Positions 10,319-20,003 of a stretch of DNA of 64,000 bases are shown here, in pieces. Both the position numbers and the translations under genes were made by a program. The number at the start of each line of letters is the position of its first letter. The stretch's first letter is position 1. Under the pieces are notes generated by a model that saw nothing but the letters and a program-made list of their open reading frames with translations, was not told where the DNA came from and did not search any database. The DNA comes from Taenia hydatigena (lineage: Eukaryota; Platyhelminthes; Cestoda; Cyclophyllidea; Taeniidae): the NCBI GenBank assembly GCA_036345935.2, contig JADWOT020000001.1:26755232-26819231 (forward strand), given 5' to 3'.

Positions 10319-11560
10319 GGTAAAGAGGTAAAGAATATGAAGAAAGAAGTAGGCATAGAACAGATGGGATACGATTTGAAATAGCCATCCAACATACATG
10401 CAGACATCGGCAAAGCAGACAACAGGTCACCGCCGATGGAAGTGGCGACGAAGACAGTTCACCTCCATTGCTACGATAATCTTTCTAGACAGTCGTCAAT
10501 GCGCCACCCTTTGACCAATCCAGACACTGACAAGACAGACTCATTGCTCTTGCAGTGGGATTGCACGACATGATTGCAGTGCTCGTCAGACCAAAGCCAT
10601 AAAAGCGAGGTCATGAAGAAGAAGCTCCACATGTGTGGAAGCCATCCATACAAATTCTTGCAGAAAACCAGACACCCTATCTCCCCGCCACCATTGCCGT
10701 AACGAAGCAAAACACAATGCAATGGGTTCAAAATCGCCGACCTTGTCAACAGCAGTAGTTTCGCATCCGTATGAACAAGTGCACGATTACCTTTCATAAC
10801 ATCAACTTAAACAACACCCCAGCCATAGTACTGCATCAGTAGCGACAATTCTGCACACAACGAACAAGGTTATGCACAGTGACGAATGCAGCATACAATT
10901 AAGCTAACATCAGAAAGAATTAAGGCTGCTCATATTCTCACCTAATAAACAGCTTGAATTTGTTCGAAATTGTCAACATTCACGCCTTCAACTGCAGCAC
11001 TACATTCGGCATTACTAAAGCTCAGTGTGGCACGGGGAGTTGTGGCATTAATGCATGGCCTTATGATGCAAAACGAATTGTCAGGCATCCAAGGCGTCGT
11101 GTAGGGGTAAAGGTGATGGTCTCATTCAGGTTTCCTTCCCTTGCAGCATAATGAGGTCAGTGTGTCCGTGGAGTAAATGAGTCACTGGTTAGAAGGCATC
11201 GGGTACACTACTGCTGGTGAATTGAACTGAGAGGCAACAGCATCGCCGAAGTGTGTAGACAGGCATGGAGATGCACACTGAATAATGCATGACTTGCAGT
11301 CGTAAGTAGGAGCCAGTGAGCATGTGGACGACTGGCATGGCAAGAGTTTGAACCTACCAAGCAAAGTGAATGGCGTTTTGCAGAGGACACCATCTCCCCA
11401 CCACAATGTAGCTCACAGCAGATGAGTTTAATTACGCGCGTACACCTGTCGTGAGTTGGTGGAGCAGTTGAGTTGTGACAAGTGTGCCCTACACTACATT
11501 GCGTTGTTTGCAGATCACTCATGCCCTGCCTAACTCTATGCTCACTTCCCTTTTCATTTC
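10319..11560. other. No gene supported
   Basis: Short frames on both strands without splice or paralogue support. The 108-codon minus frame at 10,471-10,797 has no recognisable motif and no second copy in the window. Confidence 0.45.
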
Positions 11561-11572
11561 ACATAGGCCCAT

Positions 11573-11887
11573 ATGGAGGCAGGAGGTCAAATTGAAGGTG
11601 GTGTTGTCATTCTCAACACTGTCGCATATCCACTGAAAATGGACGACTCTCGACATGGAGGCACAAGTGGCTATCTACCAACTACTCATGCGTTTGCATC
11701 TAAACCTGCCCGCCCTTCCTCCTGTTTGTCTGTTTACCTGTCTGTCTGCTGTCTTTTGTCTGCCTACCTACCAACCTGCATGTCTCGCTGTCTGTCGGCA
11801 ATAAATCAATTAATCAATCAATCAAACAACCAACCAATCGACATGTCGCATTTGAATGTCACTTGCACTATCACGTACACACGCTGA
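11573..11887 (+). CDS. Exon-like frame of unknown function upstream of gene G
   Basis: An open frame of 104 codons that follows the acceptor-like TTTCATTTCACATAG. The first part (MEAGGQIEGGVVILNTVAYP) looks protein-like. From about residue 45 it runs into CTGTCTGT and AATCAATC simple repeats (Leu-Ser-Val and Asn-Gln-rich), so only the first 40 or so residues are believable. It lies just before gene G exon 1 on the same strand and might be an upstream exon, but no donor in a compatible phase is obvious. Confidence 0.25.
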   Translation: MEAGGQIEGGVVILNTVAYPLKMDDSRHGGTSGYLPTTHAFASKPARPSSCLSVYLSVCCLLSAYLPTCMSRCLSAINQLINQSNNQPIDMSHLNVTCTITYTR

Positions 11888-11934
11888 GGTAGGTTCGCTG
11901 CAGCCACTTCATGCCAGTCTTCTGTTAATAGAAA

Positions 11935-13372
11935 ATGAGCAATTACGTAGTTGATATTGCGAGAGCCGAGGAAGACTTCCTCCTGAGCATCCTCTTCTGC
12001 GTGTACAGGTACATGCAGATGAGCGAAGCTCGTCGGAGATGTCTGTGTGCAGCTCCGAGTGTTCAATCTGCTGGTAAGTGTGCGATTGAGTGGCGTCAGC
12101 ATCACTAATAACACTGTGTGTTTCAGAGGAGGGCGAGCTGGTCGTGATTGAGGAGGCGGAGCCAGCACAGCCAACGCAGCCGTCGGAGTCAACGGAGCCG
12201 GAGGAGCTCGCGGAGGAGCAGGAGGAGGAGGAGGAGGAGATGCTAATGCCATCATCGCCGTCTCAAGCATCGCTGGCCTCACCCATCCTGTCCCAGTCCT
12301 CCCCATCTCAGTCCTCTATATCCTCCAGTACGTTGCTTGAACATGGTCTATCTCATCCTTCGTTTCTCATGTCTACTCCCTCCACGCTTTCATACTGCCT
12401 ACCCCTTCCCTCATTCTGTGTCTCCCATTTCTTTCAGGCATCCATGCATTCATTTTATGCATTCATTCATCCATTCATTGATGAGACTCACTCTTGAACC
12501 AATTCGGTGTGGTGAACCACTTCGCCGTCTACTTCTCCTCCTCCTCCACCTTCTTTCCCATTCCCTTCACGTAGGCTTAGAGGTGAACTACGAAGTGGAG
12601 GACTTGCTCATTCCTCACCAGGACCGTGAGGGGCAGGCGCAGGGAGAAGGGTCAGCTATGTCACCCACCACCAGTGGCACGCCCACCTCCCACTACCTCA
12701 GCGCCTCCTCACCCAACCACGTGGTTGGTGCCTCGTGGGGAGGTGGCGACAATGATGCGGTGCAGCCAATGAGAGTGCCAATTGCGCATGGATCGTCATC
12801 ATCGCTCGTCCGTCTCGAGGGTAGGCAGGAGTCGGTGGAGGCCAACACTCCCCCACCAATCCGCTCATCCACTCACGAAATCGTTAGTCCAGACAGCACG
12901 TCGGGTGAGTGAATACCACCTACCACCCACCTCTCTCTACTCTCCACCTACCCATCCATCATCCATCGTCCATCGTCGTCAGCGTCGTCATCATCATCGA
13001 TTTTTCTATCATTTGACAGTTGAATCGGAGGCTCGTCAACAGTCCCTTCGCCTTTCAGTAAGTGCGCCTTCTCCTACCTATACTACTACTACCACCACTA
13101 CTAATACTACCACTACGACTGCTTCTGCTGTTGATGCTGCTATCTACTTTATTCTTGCCTCATTATCTCGTGCGATTTTGATGACACATACATGTGCGTA
13201 GCACACGCGACTGCAATTCCTCCACACTCTCCCCTCTTCCCTCCCTTCTCTCCCCTACCTCACCCACCCTTTTTCTCCCTCAATACGCCTTTTGCATTTG
13301 CAGTGGAGAAGACGCCTTCGTAACAACATCCGACGCGTGCTGCGCTCTTTTTCTTCTTGCTGTCGCCGTTGA
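11935..13372 (+). CDS. Gene G: five-exon gene, acidic/Ser-Pro-rich protein with Arg-rich tail
   Basis: Model: exon 1 11,935-12,073, exon 2 12,127-12,327, exon 3 12,575-12,904, exon 4 13,020-13,057, exon 5 13,304-13,372. Each join has GT-AG borders (GTAAGT/TTTCAG, GTACGT/CACGTAG, GTGAGT/TTGACAG, GTAAGT/TTTGCAG) and a matching phase. Together they give 258 codons and a TGA stop. The protein starts MSNYVVDIARAEEDFLLSIL with a short hydrophobic patch. A Glu-rich run follows, then Ser/Pro-rich SSPSQASLAS, EVNYEVEDLLIPHQDREGQ and a Gly/Ser/Thr-rich stretch, ending WRRRLRNNIRRVLRS and CCRR. A stop codon precedes the chosen ATG, but TTCTGTTAATAG just before it could also be an acceptor, so more 5' exons are possible. 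Most of the protein should be disordered. I do not recognise the family. Two damaged paralogues lie nearby. Confidence 0.6.
12074..12126 (+). other. 53-nt intron 1 of gene G
   Basis: GTAAGTGTGCG to GTGTGTTTCAG. The inverted paralogue keeps the same edges (14,931-14,977) at 47 nt, showing the splice sites are conserved while the interior has changed. Confidence 0.6.
13020..13057 (+). other. 38-nt micro-exon (gene G exon 4)
   Basis: Bounded by TTTGACAG and GTAAGTGCG. With the one base carried from exon 3 it encodes 13 residues (VESEARQQSLRLS) and returns the frame to phase 0 for exon 5. It lies outside the inverted duplication, so no second copy confirms it. Confidence 0.45.
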
Positions 13373-13555
13373 TGCTGTAGTTGCTGCTGTTGCCGTTATC
13401 GTTTCGGGTTCAGTGACCCGTAAATGCAATGCTTTTTTACATGCTTGATTGAAACAGATGGTGCCTTATTAGCGCCACCAACACAGCGTCCAAGCCATGG
13501 GAGAGTGGGAAGATGGACGCTCCTCATCGCCAAAGGCCGACGTCATGTTTGCTGC

Positions 13556-14283
13556 CATCTGAAAACGCAGCTTACACCCCACCAACCAACAAGATGTTAG
13601 GCGGGATATGGTACAAGTGCTCATCTTTTGTGAAGGTGATCGACACTTACAAGTCAATGTAGGTAAGGTCAGTCCATTGCTCCAATTGAGCAACGCGTCT
13701 ATTTGTTTTGAATATGAACTTTGCTACAAAACACATGCTTGAAGTAAATAGACGTGCACGACTAATTGACAAAATGACATTCCTCACTGTCGTTTAAACC
13801 ACTTTTACGACTTGTTGGCAAACCTTACAGCATCACTATTATGCATTTACATTACTGATATACAAATATTAACAATTTCTCATTTAGCGCGCTTTGTAAA
13901 TTGCCATTAGTACGTTCGCTACTCAAATTATACGCAAAAGTCGAAAATGTTGGTATTTGTCGTAATTATGATTCCATCAAAAATACATAGAAATTCAAAG
14001 TTTGTTTGTTTTACCGGACGAACTTTGAACTGATTAGCCAGATTTGTGCACGGCTTGCGAAAGTGGTGCGCGCTTTTAGGGGTAAATTTTGTATAATAAT
14101 GCGCCTTTATCCGCTGCCAAAAGTTGGGAGCTTGGTAAGTATTGAGTATCTTTTGATTACTTTTAGTTAGTCAGTTGCTGTGAGGTAGTTTAAATGTCGA
14201 CTTGTTCCCTTTATACACATATCTGTTAGAGTAGACGCAAATACTTGTTAATGTGGCTGTTGACGGTTACTTTTCAACTGCAG
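13556..14283 (+). repeat. Repeat X copy 2 at the palindrome centre
   Basis: Direct repeat of 16,086-16,820 and inverted repeat of about 603-1,290. Shared anchors include CTGAAAACGCAGCTTACACC, CTGCCAAAAGTTGGGAGC and GAGTAGACGCAAAT. It ends at 14,283, four bases before the right arm of the gene G duplication begins at about 14,288, so it fills the asymmetric centre of the palindrome next to gene G exon 5. Confidence 0.85.
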
Positions 14284-14307
14284 GGTTGGTAGGTGGTGTT
14301 CACTCAC

Positions 14308-15140
14308 CCGTCGTGCTGTCTGGACTAACGGTTTCGTGAGTGGATGAGAGGATTGGCGGGGGAGTTTTGGCCGCCGCCGACTCCTGCCTACCCTCGAGAC
14401 GGACGAGCGGTGATGACGATCCATGTGTAATTGGCACTCTCATTGGCTGCACCGCATCATTGTCGCCACCTCCCCAAGAGACACCAACCACGTGGTTGGG
14501 TGAGGAGGCGCTGAGGTAGTGGGAGGTGGGCGTGCCACTGGTGGTGGGTGACATAGCTGACCCTTCTCCCTGCGCCTGCGCCTGCGCCTGCCCCTCACGG
14601 TCCTGGTGAGGAATGAGCAAGTCCTCCACTTCGTAGTTCACCTGTTAGCCTGCGTGAAGGGAAGAAGTGGTTCACCACACCGAATTGGTTCGAGAGTGAG
14701 TCTCATCAATGAATGAATGAAAGCATAAAATGAATGCGTGGAGGGAGTAGACATGAGAAACGAGGACTGGGACAGGGTGGTTGAGGCCAGCGATGCTTGA
14801 GACGGCGATGATGGCATTAGCGTCTCCTCCTCCTCCGCGACCTCCTCCAGCTCCGTTGACTCCGACGGCTGCAATGGCTGCGTTGGCTGCGCTGGCTCCG
14901 CCTCCTCTATCACGACTAGCTCGCCCCCCTCTGAAACACACAGTAACGCTGACGCTGCTCAATCGCACAACGCTTACCAGCAGATTGAACACTCGCCACT
15001 GCACACAGACAGCTCCGACGAGCTTCGCTCATCTGCATGTAGCTGTACACGCAGAAGAGAATGCTCAGGGGGAAGTCCTCCTCGGCTCCTTCAGTGTCTA
15101 CTACGTGCATGATGACTTTGATTTGCCGCAAGACTAACAT
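14308..15140 (-). pseudogene. Inverted broken copy of gene G (exons 1-3)
   Basis: Exon 1 is 14,978-15,140 (MLVLRQIKVIMHVVDTEGAE, then EDFPLSILFC) with a GTAAGC donor. Exon 2 starts at 14,930 in the same phase as gene G and keeps EGGELVVIEEAEPAQP and the Glu-rich run, with in-frame length changes. About 60 bases containing the exon 2 donor are deleted near 14,763. Exon 3 (14,308-14,649) has a TAA as its first full codon at the position homologous to the gene G splice, but is otherwise open (VNYEVEDLLIPHQDREG) and carries an extra 12 bases in frame (Gln-Ala repeats). It ends at the same GTGAGTG donor. Exons 4 and 5 are absent because the inverted duplication stops at about 14,288. The lost donor, early stop and missing 3' end make this a pseudogene. 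Confidence 0.7.
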
Positions 15141-15585
15141 GATTGATCGTTCTCTATGTTCTTACTTAGGCCACATGGGCATTGGATGTGCTGCCTAGCG
15201 ATACGATTGTTTGCGTTGAAATTAATAAAGGTGATGAAGGACAACTAATTTTCCTTGTCATTATTATTTGGAGGAGAGAACTGACTGGTTTGGTGATTTG
15301 ATTATGTTGCGCGTGGGTAGTGGCTGCATGTGATAGGTTGTAAGTATGCTGCAGTGCTTGTGTTTCGTACTGTGTTTGTGTATGTGTTGTATGCGTTTGG
15401 GCTGCGATCATGAAGAGTCGTTGTTAGTTGGCTGTGGGAGGAGAGTGGAGAATCTGAAGAGCCTCCTTCCCCCTCTAAGACGGAGAAGAAGAAGAAGTAT
15501 TAATGGAGATGTGTATGCTCATAGGTGCTCGGTGTTGAGGGATGTGTGACGCGCGATCAAATTAGACAGATAGGTAGATGGATGG
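15085..15585 (-). repeat. Palindrome right arm, middle block
   Basis: Inverted partner of 8,699-9,185. Here it directly abuts the gene G pseudogene, whereas on the left side about 2.7 kb lies between the same two blocks. It is followed by a short degenerate GGAA-rich tract (15,580-15,652), the counterpart of the long CCTT array. Confidence 0.85.
15170..15301 (+). CDS. Exon-like frame ATWALDVLPSD, function unknown
   Basis: Follows the acceptor-like TTCTTACTTAG and is open for 43 codons: ATWALDVLPSDTIVCVEINK, then GDEGQLIFLVIII, WRRELTG and a stop. A donor-like GTAAGTATG at about 15,339 follows, but only after the stop. The inverted copy at 8,966-9,105 keeps the frame. It would run divergently from the gene G pseudogene, whose start lies 30 bases away on the other strand. 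Confidence 0.3.
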   Translation, partial: ATWALDVLPSDTIVCVEINKGDEGQLIFLVIIIWRRELTGLVI

Positions 15586-17151
15586 AGGGAAGGATGGAAG
15601 GAAGGGCGGAAGGAAGAAAGAAAGGAAGGAAGGAAGGAGGGAGGGATGAAGACTTGGATTTGTGAAGGTGTAGGCGAGAGGAAGAAGTGGGGAGTAGTGA
15701 AGTTGTGAGCTGCACAGAAGCGAGAATTGTGAATTGAGGAACCGTGGAGATGGGGTAGGGTAGCTTTCGTGTCTCCTGACAGAGGGAATCAAAAAGTAAT
15801 CCTGTTAAATTGTCGAGCGCTTTTACCTCTATCATGATCAACTATCCCAGTAGAATCGAACCTGTTTTCACAATTGCATTCTGGTTACTGGCAGATCAGG
15901 TAAGTTTAGACAATTAGCAGTCATGTCATGACAGCTACCACAAGAGGTAGAAGGTCAGGTGGCACTCTACTGAATGGAACAACTGCCAATGTGATTGATG
16001 CTCAAATCAGGAAGTAATTACGAAGTTGACCACTGTACCACTGCGTCTACGTATAGTGAGATGTGCAGGCATCGCAACCGAAAAATTGTCATCTGAAAAC
16101 GTAGCTTACACCCCACCAGCCAACAAGATGTTAGGCGGGATATGGTACAAGTGCTCATCTTTTGTGAAGATGATCGACACTTGCAAGTCAATGTGAGTAA
16201 GGTCAGTTTATTGCTCCAATTGAGCAACGCGTCTATTTATTTTGAATATGAGCTTTGCTACAAAACACATGCTAAAAGTAAATTGAAGTGAACAACCAGT
16301 TGACGAAATGACGTTACTCATTGTTTTTGAACTGCTTTTACGATTTGCTGACGGACCTCGCAATATCACTATTATGCATTTATATTACTAACATGTAAAT
16401 ATTAACAGTGTTCTCATTTTGTGCACTTTGTAAACTGTCATTCGTATGCTTGCTGCCCAAATTATACCAAAAGTCGAAACTGTTGGTATTCGTCGTAATT
16501 ATGGTTCCATCAAAAATACATAAAAATTTAAAGCTTATTTGTTTCATCGGACGAACTTTGAACTGATTAGCCAGATTTGTGCGCGGCTTGCGTAGTTTGC
16601 ACGTGTTTTCGGGGATAGATTTTCTGAGTTAATGCGCCTTCATCTGCTGCCAAAAGTTGGGAAGCCAGTAAGTATCAAGCATTTTTTTATTATTTTTAGT
16701 TAGCTAGTTGTTGTGAGGTACTTTAAATGTCGATTTGTTTCCTTTATACACATACTTGTTAGAGTAGACGCAAATGCCTCTTAATGTGGCTGCTGACGGT
16801 TTCTTTTTATCTGCAAGGTCTTCTCACGTGCATTCTTTCCTGTATAGATATAAATTTCGACTGTTTTTGCGGTTTGTGAGGTTATTTGTTTTTACTGACG
16901 TTTGAATTTGAGCATTGGGGCGTGATTTTGTGGAGAGGTGCTAAAACCCTACGAAGTGCTTGGAAATTACGTGCTTGGTGCTTTCTTGAAAATAAGCACC
17001 AATTTTACGAGTGTGTCGATGTATGCTTTTGCCTTTACCAGTTTATTTGTTAGACCAACCTTTTCAGAAACAGCCGCAGTTGCTTTCATAACTTTGTGAT
17101 TTCCATTTGCACTGCCTGATCGCGTTGATGTTGTTACTGCAAAACACTTCT

Positions 17152-17562
17152 TTGGATTGAGTGCGATTGATTTAACTGTTTTTAAGCGGTTCCTTACTTT
17201 AGTAAGAATGAGTTTTGATGAATGAGGTCCAATTTGATAAAGGGACTTGCAACTTTGGTAAAGTGAACGCAAAAGTCTCATATTATGGCTGTTAGGCCGT
17301 TTTGTTTCCCAACTACGATGCCTACTCACGTACACTTTTCGCTGTATGACACCTCGAGTGATAAGTTAAGATTGTTTTGGCAATTTGTAATTTGTTTGCT
17401 TTCTCACTACGAAGTGTTAACCATATTTATAAATTTTATTATGCATTATTTAGCTCGTTTTCGTGCTAGAATGGACACTGAAGAAGAAGAAGCTGCAGCA
17501 GTAATGAGTGCGAATCTCGTCTTTGTTATCACTTTACACATTTCTCAGGTAAGATTGGATTG
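17152..17562. repeat. 395-bp indel flanked by 8-bp direct repeats TTGGATTG
   Basis: TTGGATTG occurs at 17,152-17,159 and 17,555-17,562. The left arm has a single copy (as CAATCCAA near 249-256) with nothing between. Either a 395-bp sequence inserted with an 8-bp target duplication, or the left arm lost it by recombination between the two repeats. The segment lacks clear terminal inverted repeats and holds an exon-like frame (MDTEEEEAAAVMSANLVFVI, then donor GTAAGA), which favours deletion in the left arm. Confidence 0.6.
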
Positions 17563-17603
17563 TGCTAAATGAGTTGTTGTTGTCCTTTTTCGTGTGGGCA
17601 GCG

Positions 17604-17840
17604 ATGAAATCAATGTGCGTCCATATGTTGGATGGGAAAGTGCTGTTCTCCTTTACCTGCTTCACCTGCGCTATTTCCATTACTATGATATGCGTGTTGT
17701 TGGCGCACATATGGATGGCGGAGGAGTGGATGCAGGACGAGGGTTGTTTGTTGTGTCGATATGATCCCTGCTTTGAAACATGTTGTGTAGAGGGCCTAAG
17801 TGATGGCTTAATGGTAGGTTGCTCGGCTTTGACGGCATGA
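17604..17840 (+). CDS. Hydrophobic exon, putative membrane segment
   Basis: The frame starts MKSMCVHMLDGKVLFSFTCF, continues through a strongly hydrophobic stretch (CAISITMICVLLAHIWM) and then AEEWMQDEGCLLC. It follows GTGTGGGCAG, a good acceptor, and contains a possible GTAGGT donor at about 17,814. The inverted copy at 52-211 keeps the first 40 residues or so. Joining the upstream exon-like frame at about 17,463-17,550 by its GTAAGA donor gives a stop at once, so the exon link is unproven and the ATG may be the real start. Function unknown. Confidence 0.35.
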   Translation: MKSMCVHMLDGKVLFSFTCFTCAISITMICVLLAHIWMAEEWMQDEGCLLCRYDPCFETCCVEGLSDGLMVGCSALTA

Positions 17841-17999
17841 GTTGGTGTCTCTGAGTGTGGTGGACGCAGCAGGGTTAGGAGCGGAGGAAGAAGGAGTGGC
17901 TAGTGGGAAACTTGGGCATCACTACACAGACTGTACCTTGTAGCAGTCCTAAGTGTTTGCTTGTTGAGGTGCCTGTTTCTTTTTCTCCTATTAGTAGTT

Positions 18000-18480
18000 A
18001 TGTTTGTGTATGTTAGCTTTGCAGCGCTTTGGACCCCCGCACATTGGTCTTTCCATTGTTTGTTTTTTTCCTTTTTAGATGCCACAAACTTACCTTGGTG
18101 GTTGTGATGGTGAAGTAACATGTGATGAGTGTGTGGAATGGTAGGCAATGCAAGATGTTGGCGTGATTCGCGGTGGCGGTGGCGGCGGTAGCGTCTTTGT
18201 TTGGATTGTGCGATGCGACTGTTGGCATGGACGACAGGGTCTACTACTGCTATTATGCCTCCGTATGTTTGTCTTCGCGGGCATGGGTGGCTGGGTGATT
18301 AAGTGGGTGGGTGGCGGCGAAGGAGGGGAAAGGCTAGGGAGCTCTGCCGTGGGTGTGTGAAAGAGTGAAGGAGACGTTCACTTACGACGACGACAACGAC
18401 AACGAATGGAAGCGCTATGGGCCAGAGTTCGATGGTGGCAACTGCGGTATGTTTTGTTTCCGCAGGTACGGAAATGTTTC
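18000..18480 (-). other. Possible minus-strand exons, low support
   Basis: Two strong minus-strand donors are visible: CACCAAGGTAAGTTTGTGG (near 18,100) and CGTCGTAAGTGAACG (near 18,385). Pyrimidine-rich acceptors ending in CCGCAG lie upstream of the second. The frame before the first donor reads MPTVASHNPNKDATAATATA and then a hydrophobic ILHCLPFHTLITCYF. The plus strand is open here too, so I cannot settle the strand or the product. Confidence 0.25.
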
Positions 18481-18499
18481 TGCGGTGGGAGGGTGGAAG

Positions 18500-19721
18500 T
18501 TAATTTGTTGTTGACTGTAAAGGTGATGAATGGTGGTGCATCATCTTAGAGGAGGTAAGTAAGTGGGTAGGTCTCCACTGTTGGATGTGTTGGGCGCGAA
18601 CTATTGGGAGGAGGCGAAGGCGACTGTCGTGCTTCTCCTACTACTATTGCGACTTGGCCTTAGGAGTGAGAATGGATGGAAAAGGAGGGGATGGGAAGGA
18701 CCGTGTAGGGAGTATCTGGGGTAGGAAGCTGGGGTGGTTTCCGACCTCATCTGGACTAGTTACTATCGGGGTTGGGGTTGGGGCTGAGGTTGGGATGGGA
18801 TGTGGTTTGTACGCTGTGGCGTGTCAGTTGGGTGGATTCGTGGTGGTCCCTCGTGTCGGCATGGGGATTGGGTGTTGTTTTTGAAGTTGTCAGTTTCCGT
18901 GTATTCTGAAAAGGTAGAAAGTGTTGGAGGAAAAGGTGGAAATGTATTTTGCAGCCTTAAAGCACTAGCAGTAGTCAGTATTTGCGGTTGAACTACTTGG
19001 TGGAAAGGGTTAAACGCATTAAAGTGTGTGAATTTTAATACTACTAAATGTATTTACTGATGCGAAAGCCTAAGTTGACATTAGGGAAGGCGGATCGGTG
19101 GCCACTTTTGAAAGACTGTCTCCTTCTCTTCAAAAGTCGTTGAAAGAAGAAGTGTGGCGATTAGGTGTTGTTCAAAGCAATTGAGTGGGTCCTTCGCAGT
19201 AGTAAGGGACGATGCTTTAAATTGTGCGCATTTCATATTCGTTGATGAAGACTGTTTCAACGAGTGGTCTGGTGCATTCGAGGAAGCTGTGACTATGGCA
19301 GTGAAGGAAACAAATTATCCAGCAGAAATGTGAAAGTGTGTCTGATTTGGCTCCACCCGAGTGTGTGACGAAGGTGGCTCTGATTGCAACCAGTGCTTAG
19401 GCAATGCTGTAGCCTCGATTTTCTAAATTGGATTTCTTGTAGAAGACCTTACTCCCATCAGTCATCGCGGTAATCCAGCAAACTTTTGAAGTGAGGTGGA
19501 GAATAGCGTCACCAGGGTATAGACAGAAAGCGGTGTGCAAGGGGGATAAGGCTGGGCTTAAGGTGATCGTTGCCTCGTACCGGCACGAAGCTATCTCAGG
19601 AGAAGCGATGCCTTAGGACAAACAGTGGGAAACAAGAGGAAACGAATACGATTCGAGGTTGTTTGCCGCATAAGGAGCATAAGCCCTAGGTGCATGCGTT
19701 CATTCCGCATGATTGTTTTAG
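18500..19721. other. No gene supported
   Basis: A G/T-rich stretch to about 18,900 with short frames, then ordinary sequence up to the start of repeat copy A. No paralogue in the window. Confidence 0.45.
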
Positions 19722-19779
19722 TATGTTGGGTCGGATCTAATGCGTAACCAACTTTTCTTTTGAGTGTTTGCCTAAAGTT

Positions 19780-20003
19780 AACATCCTGACTTATGTGTCC
19801 TATGTCTGTGAAAATGGCATTGAAGGATAAATAAAACTGTCCGGATTCTTTTGTGTGACAATAATCGGTCTATCAAGCTGCGTCAGTACAGATGAAGTCT
19901 GCTTGTTGGCTGTTCTCACTCTACCCTATCTAAGGGAGTGAAGGTCGAGTCTGTCACACATTTCGATGGATTTGCTTGTTTGCTTACGCCTTCATGCCCG
20001 TAC
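19780..20003 (-). pseudogene. Relic frame (SKSIEMCDRLD type) in copy A
   Basis: On the minus strand: KQTSKSIEMCDRLDLHSLR, then a stop where other copies have a codon, then NKQTSSVLTQLDRPIIVTQK, NPDSFIYPSMPFSQ and a stop. Homologous frames are at 31,410-31,620, 51,840-52,040 and 59,776-59,997. Stops at different places in different copies point to decay of a once-shared frame. No known domain recognised. Confidence 0.4.

Larger units (their letters stand above)
15755..17842 (+). repeat. Outer right arm of the palindrome (repeat X copy 3)
   Basis: Reverse complement of 1-1,700, including the relic frame partner near 16,095-16,260 and the 17,604-17,840 exon partner. It is longer than the left arm mainly through the 17,160-17,562 indel. 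Confidence 0.85.

Noticed and set aside
10471..10797. 108-codon minus-strand frame with a Trp-rich stretch
   Set aside because: No domain, no second copy and no clear splice sites.
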